Position numbers and translations under genes: made by a program
Notes under the pieces: model-generated
Told to the model about the DNA's origin: nothing
Database searches by the model: none
What the model saw: the letters and a program-made list of their open reading frames with translations, nothing else
DNA from: Rhizobium sp. Q54
Lineage (GTDB): Bacteria > Pseudomonadota > Alphaproteobacteria > Rhizobiales > Beijerinckiaceae
DNA length: 22,313 nt
NCBI GenBank assembly: GCA_945901195.1
Contig: CAMDKB010000015.1
Location: forward strand, 1-22,313
Direction: 5' to 3'
Shown: piece after piece, positions 16,994-22,313 of the stretch
Layout: each line of letters begins with the position of its first letter
Position numbering within the stretch: the stretch's first letter is position 1

Positions 16994-17482
16994 CGCAATG
17001 TTCGAACGTTTTGCGCGGAAGGGGACGCCGCTCCGCAGCAAAATACAGTCCGGCAAATTAAACACTGTGCAGCCTCGATTTGATTCTCTCAAATCGCAAT
17101 CGGCCTGGGCCTGACGCACGGCTGTTGCTGCCAGAGCGTTCCGGCAGACCACGGAATAGTTGTCGAGGGGCTTCTGCGCCGGGACATCATTCTCCAGACA
17201 GCGATGTCTATTCGCTTTAAATTTCAGTTACTTATATAGAGGCATGCTTTAAAAAGTTGACAAATCTGCTTGATAGAATACCCTCAGTCCATGTGAGTGG
17301 AACGTTCGGATTCTCTTTCTCCATCTGGTGATGCGGAGGTGACCATGGAACCACCAATACAGACAGGCGCGACTTAAGCTGCGCGGATCGCTTTTGCGGT
17401 CGTCCCTTCAACCCACTCCCATTAAAATCTACGCACCATGCCGCGCGCGTCAGGATCCGACGCGATAACGATGGAGGCCACG
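16994..17482. other. Intergenic region with an AT-rich patch and a 10-codon mini-ORF
   Basis: No standard gene is seen in this 489-base stretch. Bases 17210-17285 are AT-rich and contain TTGACA (17257-17262), but the nearest TAGAAT (17274-17279) is only 11 bases away, so no normal sigma-70 promoter is formed. A mini-ORF at 17345-17377 (MEPPIQTGAT) has an ideal GGAGGTGA ribosome-binding site at 17335-17342. The frame stays open for 15 more codons after its TAA. It could be a leader peptide or the relic of a small gene. Confidence 0.4.
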
Positions 17483-17638
17483 ATGCATTATTCCGATTAT
17501 TTACGCGAAGAAGCCAAGCGCTATCGTAAACTCGCCGAACTTGAACACGAAGTCCGCCAGCGGCAGGAATATTTGGAAATGGCAGAAGTTTGCGAAGAGG
17601 TTGCGGTAAAAATCGACAACCTCCGCGCCAGCGGCTGA
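17483..17638 (+). CDS. Small coiled-coil protein of unknown function
   Basis: The 51-residue product begins MHYSDYLREEAKRYRKL and is almost entirely charged and helical (heptads of Leu/Val/Ala with Glu/Arg/Lys), ending in NLRASG. I chose the ATG at 17483, five bases after GGAGG, over an upstream ATG at 17438 whose extra 15 residues look non-conserved. Small proteins of this type occur in Rhizobiales, but I know no function. It converges on the cupin gene with a one-base gap. Confidence 0.55.
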   Translation: MHYSDYLREEAKRYRKLAELEHEVRQRQEYLEMAEVCEEVAVKIDNLRASG

Positions 17639-17639
17639 T

Positions 17640-18173
17640 CTATTCGTCTGCCGAAAAATATGTGCCGCGCGCATAAATTCGTTGCTTAGCGGTTTCGCCA
17701 TTCTTCGCTTCGTTCCCAATCTTGATCGAGCCGTCGGCGAAAGACGTGAGCTTGTTCACGTCCAGCGGTGTGCCGTGTTCTGTCAGCTGGTCGATTCCTT
17801 TGACATCACGCGCGCCGCCGCCAACGCGAAGCAACACGAGATTTTCCGCCTGATCCGCCTCGAATTTGTATTTCACGTTCTTCGGGATCATCACGCCTTC
17901 ATGTTGGCGGACGACAGAAGTCCGCCCGTGGTCAAACGTAAAGGTCGCCTTGCCTTGCATCACGACAAACAGGTGATCTTCACCGGCGTGCGAATGCAGC
18001 GCATTTTCACCGCCGCTGGCATAGACTTTCACACTCGCCCAGAGATTTTCCGACGTCGCCAGCGGATCGTAGGTCGTGCCTTGTTCCAGCAATGGCAGAT
18101 TGCGCATGGAAAACAGTGCGACGTCATCGACGGCGCGTTGAAGCTTCCGAACCTGAATTTTTTGGTCGTCCAT
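17640..18173 (-). CDS. Cupin-domain protein
   Basis: A 177-residue protein with one cupin barrel. Motif 1 is G-x5-H-x-H-x2-E (GGENALHSHAGEDHLFVVMQG, His60 and His62). Motif 2 is around VMIPKNVKYKFEA, which has Lys where the fourth metal ligand His is expected. The ATG at 18171-18173 is preceded by GGAGGG seven bases away; a longer frame to 18203 lacks such a site. It is different in sequence from the cupin at 7862-8404. It stands alone between the small coiled-coil gene and the end of the sox cluster. Function unknown; a binding or isomerase role is possible. Confidence 0.78.
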   Translation of the reverse strand: MDDQKIQVRKLQRAVDDVALFSMRNLPLLEQGTTYDPLATSENLWASVKVYASGGENALHSHAGEDHLFVVMQGKATFTFDHGRTSVVRQHEGVMIPKNVKYKFEADQAENLVLLRVGGGARDVKGIDQLTEHGTPLDVNKLTSFADGSIKIGNEAKNGETAKQRIYARGTYFSADE

Positions 18174-18301
18174 GGATAGGCCCTCCTGATTTGCAGCGAT
18201 CAAACGCGCTCTGCCGCAGTATTGTCAAGAGCACCATGCCCCAGATTTGCGTGCCGGAAACCGAAATCCGTTTTCAGCACGCTGACCGATTCCAAATATG
18301 C

Positions 18302-18350
18302 AGAGCATCGCTTTTACGAAAAACCGGGACCACTTTTCGCGCATTGCTCT
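18302..18350. repeat. Palindromic intergenic repeat (Rhizobiales REP-like)
   Basis: Arms AGAGCA (18302-18307) and TGCTCT (18345-18350) enclose a segment with aaaaccgg and ccacttttcgc. This closely resembles a dispersed palindrome that I recall from Bradyrhizobium, Rhodopseudomonas and Mesorhizobium intergenic regions (AGAGCATGATCC, GGAAAAGTGG and ACCGGTTTTC blocks). Its edge overlaps the soxA stop codon at 18349-18351, so it may also act as the 3' hairpin of the sox transcript. Confidence 0.6.
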
Positions 18351-19117
18351 AGGGGCGGACACCCGGCGTATCGGCAGGCAGGTCGCGCGCACGCCACATG
18401 AGGAACAGTTCGAGATCGGCAAACTCCGGCGATCCCGCAGCATAGGGTTCTGCGCGCATGCCCGTCATGCGATTGCGCGAGCGCCGCTGCAGTGAACCCA
18501 GCGTTTGCCATTCCAGCCGGTAGATCGGATACCCTGTGGAATGGCCCTGCGGAATCGGTGCGCCCGCAAGTTTTCCGTTCCAGTTATCATCGTGACAATT
18601 GGCGCAAGACAAATTGAGCTGCCCCTGTCTGCGCTCCCAGATCATGCGCCCGCGCGCAATGGCTGCCTGCGTGGTGGCGCTGTTCCCGACGGTGATAGAT
18701 TCGCCTTTGGATTGTCGCGCCAGAAACGCGGTCAGCGCCAGCAATTCCTTGCTCTCGGAAGCCAGCACCGGCGCATTCTGTCGTGCGGTGCAGCAAATAT
18801 TGACTTGCGCTTCGAGCGTTGTGACCGCACCGGTTTGTCCATGCGCAACCGGATATCGCGCGCTGACGCCTTTCATCGAACTTTTCGCATCGCCATGACA
18901 ATCGCCGCAGGATTTGCGTTCGGGGTTGGCGGAGTTGCGCCACAAGGTGTCACCATCGAGAACCCAGAACATCGCGGGTTTCGCGGCCCATTTGTGTGTA
19001 GCTGGAAATACAATCCTGCAAGGGAATATCGGCGGCCGCTACTGCGAAAATCGCCAACACAGCGCACGCGCCGGTGATGACTGAAGTGACAGCAAACCTG
19101 ATCGCGCGCGGGTTCAT
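18349..19117 (-). pseudogene. soxA: SoxA (L-cysteine S-thiosulfotransferase, c-type cytochrome), frameshifted
   Basis: SoxA joins thiosulfate to the SoxY carrier cysteine in the periplasm, as a complex with SoxX. Here the ATG (19115-19117) starts a signal peptide and IPLQD...SSYTQMGRETR, then the frame goes to a TGA at 18950. The rest (PAMFWVLDG onward) is in another frame, with heme motifs CGDCH and CANCH and the family C-terminus LFLMWRARDLPADTP. About eight residues normally found between ETR and NP are missing, so a short non-triplet deletion near 18975-18985, possibly between GC-rich repeats, is likely. The active-site cysteine expected five residues before RAEP is Arg (NRMTGMRAEP). The start overlaps the soxZ stop as ATGA. 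Nonfunctional unless the assembly is wrong. Confidence 0.85.
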
Positions 19118-19434
19118 TTGACCAGGATATCGACAGAGTCTTCGACGGCGAAATTCTTGTCGCCGGACCATTTGAATTTGATCGTCCCGCTTTCAGTCGC
19201 AATCGTCGAGAATGTGATGAACGGATTGGTGGCGATGGCGTAGGAAAGGTCTGCTCTGAATATTTCTTCGCCATTTCACGTGCATATAAAGGTGTCGATG
19301 ATGTCGCGCGGGATCAGCGCCCCGTTGAGTCCGACCCGATAACCGCTGTCCATGGGGTGCTGGATCAGCGTCTTGATTTCGATGATTTCGCCGCGTTTGG
19401 CCTTTGCGGGAACATTGATGAGCGCGCGGGTCAT
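19114..19434 (-). pseudogene. soxZ: SoxZ, sulfur-carrier partner of SoxY, with in-frame stop
   Basis: The frame from the ATG at 19432-19434 reads MTRALINVPAKAKRGEIIEI, the SoxZ N-terminus. A TGA at codon 53 (bases 19276-19278) follows FICT. The same frame then continues NGEEIFRADLSYAIATNPF and SGTIKFKWSGDKNF to a proper TGA at 19114-19116. Family members have FxCT(Y/F)NG here, so the stop replaces an aromatic residue. Total length (106 codons) is normal. SoxZ pairs with SoxY and is needed to present the bound sulfur substrate. Because the gene is split, neither half is long enough to be called easily. Both flanking overlaps (ATGA with soxY and soxA) are intact. Confidence 0.85.
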
Positions 19435-19898
19435 GGCACGATATCCTCCAGGCAGGCGGCGATGGTGACGATCACGTCCGCTTTACCGCTGAAAAATGTG
19501 CCATCGCCCATTTCGGCGATAGCGGTGATGGTTTGCGAGTCCGCCAGCCTGATACGCGTCGACAGGGTGGCGCGGCCGGAACGCGGTCCCATATGCGCGG
19601 TTATCACGTGCGGTTGCGGTTTTTTTTCATTGAAAACGAGAATGGCTTTCACGTGGTCCTTCGGACTCATCAGGCTGTCCACAAGCACGGACATGGAAAT
19701 CGTATTGCCGTTCTCCACCAGCGGGGGAATATCAAGGGTGACGCGCCCAGTTTGAATCTTCGCGCCGCCCGTGAGTTTGCGAATTTCCACTTGCATGGCT
19801 TCGGGTGTCGCGCGGACGCCTTGGGTCGTCAACACAAGCAAGGCGCTGCCCGATGCTGTGATGAACGCACGTCGTGTTGTATTCATCGTTTGCTTCAT
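19431..19898 (-). CDS. soxY: SoxY, sulfur-substrate carrier protein
   Basis: The 155-residue protein has a Tat-type signal (TTRRAFITASG, then a hydrophobic run), which fits cofolding export with SoxZ. The mature part has GGAKIQTGRVTLDIPPLVENGNT, the family core, and MGPRSGRATLSTRIRLADSQTITAIAEMGDGTFF. The C-terminus is VTIAACLEDIVP. Classical SoxY ends in GGCGG with the carrier Cys on a flexible Gly arm. Here the Cys is kept in the same place after VTI but its flanks are Ala-Ala and Leu-Glu, with six extra residues. I recall similar AAC endings in Rhizobiales SoxY, so this may be a variant rather than damage. It lies 10 bases after soxX. Confidence 0.85.
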   Translation of the reverse strand: MKQTMNTTRRAFITASGSALLVLTTQGVRATPEAMQVEIRKLTGGAKIQTGRVTLDIPPLVENGNTISMSVLVDSLMSPKDHVKAILVFNEKKPQPHVITAHMGPRSGRATLSTRIRLADSQTITAIAEMGDGTFFSGKADVIVTIAACLEDIVP

Positions 19899-19908
19899 GT
19901 CCCGTCTC

Positions 19909-20355
19909 TCAATCCCTCAAGGTCGCAAGCCAAGCGACAATGTCTTCGATCTGTTGCGCATTCAGAATGGTCTTGCCGGAGAAAGCGGGCGCAACGCGCG
20001 TCAAACCCTGCGTCCGGTAATAGGCCGGCATGATAGTGCCCGCGTTGAAGCGCGCAGGATCAACAAGGCGCAAACGGAATTGCCCTTCGCTCCAGCGCGC
20101 GCCAGCGCCGCGCAGATCTGGCGCCAGCGTCCCCATAAATCTCTGGTCGGCAAACGGGCCAGCGTGGCACAAAACGCATAATCCGGTCTGCCGGTTGCCC
20201 GCGAGGGCAAGTCCATTTTTCGCATCGCCGCTGGCGCTTGTCAGGGACCGGGGAATTTCATCCCCTTTCACTTCATACGCCACCTGCGCCTGCGCCGCAG
20301 CCGGTGGCCCGCAGAAGGCAAGCGTGATCGCGACGAGGGGCTTAACCAAAGACAT
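19909..20355 (-). CDS. soxX: SoxX, c-type cytochrome partner of SoxA
   Basis: From its own ATG (20353-20355) the 148-residue protein has a signal peptide (MSLVKPLVAITLAFCGPPAAAQAQ). It has one heme site C-V-L-C-H and an axial Met in GTIMPAYY, ending with QQIEDIVAWLATLRD. All are typical of SoxX, which accepts electrons from SoxA. The start overlaps the intended fccB stop (TAA at 20342-20344) by 14 bases. Because of the upstream fccB frameshift, the same residues are also read in frame as the C-terminal part of a 616-codon ORF from 21759. Independent translation from the internal ATG is still possible. Confidence 0.88.
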   Translation of the reverse strand: MSLVKPLVAITLAFCGPPAAAQAQVAYEVKGDEIPRSLTSASGDAKNGLALAGNRQTGLCVLCHAGPFADQRFMGTLAPDLRGAGARWSEGQFRLRLVDPARFNAGTIMPAYYRTQGLTRVAPAFSGKTILNAQQIEDIVAWLATLRD

Positions 20356-21612
20356 CGGCGCTGATGGTCTTGAACCAGCCATCGGCATAAGCCGCCTCGG
20401 CTGCGCGTTGAGATGGGGGGCTTCGATGGGACTCGTGCCGCCAGACCCGGCGACCTCGATCAATTGCCCATTTCCGGGCTTGTAGACCCCGGCAACTGTG
20501 ATGCCATAATCGGGAGCCACAACAGAATAGCATGTGTTGATCAGGCGCGGCTCAGCAGGCGATGCGCCAGCCATAATTTTCACGATGGCAGCCGCGCAGA
20601 CTTTCGCCTGAACACTCGCCGAGAATGCAGACTTCGGCATCGCGCCCATGATGGCTGCATCGCCGATCACGTGGATATCGGGCTGCAGTGTGGACGTGAA
20701 ACTGAAGGGTTCTACGGGGCACCATCCCGACTTGTCAGTTACCCCGGCGATGGCGGCAATCGCGCCGGCCTTTTGTGGTGGAATGACATTGGCGACGTCA
20801 GCCTTATGGCTCGCAAAATCGGTCTTCAGTGTCATCGGCCGGGGATCGACGGCGTTCACCTTGCCGCCCGCCGAGAGCGATATCCATTTCGGATGGGCAG
20901 GATATAATTCTTTCCACGCATTCTGGAACAGCCGCTGCTTTGAAAAGGCATCCTTGGCGTCCAGAACAATCAGTTTGGATTTCGGCTTCTTCGTCTTCAG
21001 ATAATACGCGATGAGACTGGCTCTTTCATAAGGGCCTGGCGGACACCGGTACGGATTGGCCGGAACAGACATGACGACCGCGCCGCCATCCTCCATCGCC
21101 TCCAGCTGCTGGCGCAGCAACATCGTTTGTGCGCCGGCTTTCCACGCATGGGGCATGCGCGCGGCGGCGTCTTCCGTATATCCGGGCAGCCCGTCCCACC
21201 GGATATCGACCCCCGGCGACAGAACCAGGCGGTCGTATGGCAGAACTGAACCATCGGCGAGCGTTACCGTGCGAGCCTTTGCATCAACATCGGTGGCTTG
21301 TTGCTGGACAAGTTTGACGCCGGCACGAACAATAGCGTCATAACCAAATTGCTGAGCGGACAGTTCGCGCAGGCCTGCAATCACGAGATTGCTGAATGGG
21401 CATGCGGTGAAAGTGGCGTTGGCTTCGATCAGGATTACATCGATGCGGGGGGCCAGACGCTTCAGTGCGCGGGCGCAGGTCGCGCCGCCAAAGCCGCCAC
21501 CAACAACGATGACCCGGCCGCCTGAACCCTGTGACAGCGCCGGCACAGCAATAACAGAGGCGCCTAACGCCAGGGCCAGGCGGCGCGTGACTGGCGTTTG
21601 CGCTGCTCCCAT
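20342..21612 (-). CDS. fccB: Flavocytochrome c sulfide dehydrogenase flavoprotein subunit (FccB/SoxF), frameshifted near the 3' end
   Basis: Sulfide:cytochrome c oxidoreductase flavoprotein, exported by Tat (VTRRLALALGASVIA). FAD binding is shown by VVGGGFGGATCARALK and by the GDAAIMGAMPKSAFSASVQA segment. The redox Cys pair is TACPFSN and GWCPVEPF. After SPIEAP a run of six C on this strand (20415-20420 as G) puts the frame off. Adding one C restores PSQRAAEAAYADGWF and the family ending TISADVFG with TAA at 20342-20344. The length then is 423 residues, normal for FccB. As written, the frame instead runs into soxX. I chose the ATG at 21610-21612 behind GAGGG; an upstream extension to 21759 overlaps fccA. 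Homopolymer context makes a sequencing error possible. Confidence 0.85.
20415..20420. other. Homopolymer at the fccB frameshift
   Basis: Six G on the plus strand (C on the coding strand). Seven would keep the FccB reading frame to its normal stop. This is the exact site of the frame change. Confidence 0.8.
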
Positions 21613-21619
21613 CGGGCCC

Positions 21620-21916
21620 TCACTTCTGCCGTGCATACCAGTCGGCGATGACTTTTGATTCGTCTTCATCGAATCCTTTGGCGATGCGATCCATGATCGT
21701 CCCCTGACGCTTGCCGGATCGATTGTCCTGCATGGCTGCGGCGATGGTTGCAGCATCAAGTCCTATCAGGCTCGGCACAGGCGTATTCACCGCGCTCGAT
21801 GCCGCATGACAGCCCGCGCAGGCGATGGCGCCCGCCGGCGCTTCGGCCGATTGCGCGTTCGCTGCCGTGGATACGGCGAGAAACAGGAAAGCGGTCAGGC
21901 TGCAAGAACGCTTCAT
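21620..21916 (-). CDS. fccA: Small c-type cytochrome, FccA/c-553-like subunit of flavocytochrome c
   Basis: The 98-residue protein has a Sec signal (LTAFLFLAVSTAANA), one heme motif C-A-G-C-H and an axial Met in GTIMDRIAKGFDEDE. This pattern is common to the FccA/cytochrome c-553 group that pairs with FccB. It would pass electrons from sulfide oxidation to the respiratory chain in the periplasm. Its stop lies seven bases before the chosen fccB start, so the two are coupled. The ATG is only about 20 bases downstream of a terminator hairpin. Confidence 0.85.
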   Translation of the reverse strand: MKRSCSLTAFLFLAVSTAANAQSAEAPAGAIACAGCHAASSAVNTPVPSLIGLDAATIAAAMQDNRSGKRQGTIMDRIAKGFDEDESKVIADWYARQK

Positions 21917-21930
21917 AGGCTCACTTCGAA

Positions 21931-21957
21931 AAGAAAACGGCGGCCCGCAGGCCGCCG
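21931..21957 (-). terminator. Hairpin terminator between the molybdopterin-subunit gene and fccA
   Basis: On the minus strand an 8-bp CGGCGGCC/GGCCGCCG stem (21938-21945 with 21950-21957, 4-base loop) is followed by TTTTCTT. It starts 6 bases after the stop of the upstream gene. It probably ends that transcript or allows partial read-through into fccA. Confidence 0.75.
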
Positions 21958-21963
21958 CTTGGT

Positions 21964-22313
21964 TCAGGCGGTGAGGTTCTGGTTCATCAGCGGGAAGTTT
22001 CTGATGCGCTTGCCGGTTGCCGCGAAGATGGCGTTCAGCACTGCGGGCGCAGCGACTGCGATGGTGGGTTCACCCACACCACCCCAGAAACCGCCTGACG
22101 GCATAACGATCACATCAACCCTGGGCATCTCGTCGATGCGCATCATGTTGTATGTGTCGAAATTGGTCTGTTCGACCGCGCCGTTCTTCACCGTGATCTC
22201 GCCATAGAGAAGCGCTGTCAGGCCGTAGACAAACGAGCCCGCCACCTGCCGCTCGATCTGTGCAGGATTGACGGCATGACCGCAATCCGTCGCTGCCACG
22301 ATGCGGTGGATCT
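21964..22313 (-). CDS. Molybdopterin-binding oxidoreductase subunit, C-terminal part (IorB-like; 5' end outside window)
   Basis: The frame is open from the window edge (codons IHRIVAATDCGHAVNP) to a TGA at 21964-21966. The residues match the C-terminal domain of xanthine-dehydrogenase-family large subunits of the isoquinoline 1-oxidoreductase beta type: DCGHAVNPAQIERQ, then FVYGLTALLYGEITV, then GGFWGGVGEPTIAV with the catalytic Glu in GVGEP. The family acts on heterocycles, aldehydes or similar, with a separate [2Fe-2S] subunit. It is clearly different from the CoxL-like gene at 5519-7831. The hairpin terminator directly after its stop isolates it from the fcc/sox genes. Confidence 0.82.
   Translation of the reverse strand, partial: IHRIVAATDCGHAVNPAQIERQVAGSFVYGLTALLYGEITVKNGAVEQTNFDTYNMMRIDEMPRVDVIVMPSGGFWGGVGEPTIAVAAPAVLNAIFAATGKRIRNFPLMNQNLTA

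Noticed and set aside
17257..17279. Sigma-70 promoter TTGACA/TAGAAT
   Set aside because: The spacing is 11 bases, far too short for a working pair.
19276..19278. Selenocysteine or Trp recoding of the soxZ TGA
   Set aside because: Other genes here end in TGA, no selenocysteine insertion hairpin is evident, and SoxZ has no known redox residue at this position.
19909..21759. A single 616-codon FccB-SoxX fusion as a designed protein
   Set aside because: One added C in the run at 20415-20420 restores the family FccB C-terminus and stop, and soxX keeps its own ATG and signal peptide, so the fusion is best explained by a frameshift.
1..22313. CRISPR arrays, tRNA or rRNA genes
   Set aside because: No regularly spaced identical repeats, no tRNA-like GGTTCGAATC arms with matching acceptor stems and no rRNA-like conserved stretches were seen.

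Overview
The window looks like an accessory region of an alphaproteobacterium, most likely Rhizobiales/Hyphomicrobiales. This rests on moderate-to-high GC, many tripartite-tricarboxylate-transporter (TTT/Bug) binding proteins, CoxL-type molybdenum hydroxylases, a KorCAB-like 2-oxoacid oxidoreductase, a Sox/Fcc locus and a palindromic element resembling the dispersed repeats of that order. The genus cannot be fixed by eye.

Region 1 (1-150) is the 3' end of an IS630-family transposase and its right terminus. It has landed inside a MetE-like gene at a TA dinucleotide, so that gene lost its C-terminal part and now ends in 13 IS-encoded residues.

Region 2 (106-11350, all minus strand, short gaps) is a candidate catabolic operon. 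In transcription order it encodes a TTT binding protein, two tandem TauD/TfdA-type dioxygenases, a cupin, an orphan CoxL-like molybdopterin subunit, an alpha/beta hydrolase, a second TTT binding protein, a flavin monooxygenase of the acyl-CoA-dehydrogenase fold, an Asp-box beta-propeller protein and the truncated MetE-like gene. Uptake, hydroxylation, oxidative cleavage and hydrolysis of one organic acid or aryl compound would fit, but the substrate cannot be read from sequence.

Region 3 (11351-11726) is a divergent intergenic region with three dyad-symmetric TGCA-centred sites and a TATAAT-like box facing the minus operon.

Region 4 (11727-16548, plus) is a tightly coupled three-gene operon for a KorCAB-like 2-oxoacid oxidoreductase: a GltD-like FAD/NAD(P) subunit with a C-terminal ferredoxin domain, a fused gamma-alpha subunit and a TPP-binding beta subunit. 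It ends at a strong intrinsic terminator. The dioxygenases of region 2 would consume 2-oxoglutarate and this enzyme would interconvert it, so a metabolic link across the divergent promoter is possible but unproven.

Region 5 (16685-18173) holds two small unknown proteins (one membrane, one coiled-coil) and a second cupin.

Region 6 (18349-21916, minus) is an fccA-fccB-soxX-soxY-soxZ-soxA sulfur-oxidation cluster in visible decay. fccB has a one-base loss in a homopolymer that fuses it to soxX; soxZ has an in-frame stop; soxA is frameshifted and has Arg at the position of the catalytic cysteine. soxB and soxCD are absent from the window. Upstream of it, behind a hairpin terminator, is the 3' end of a second molybdopterin-binding oxidoreductase (21964 to the window edge).
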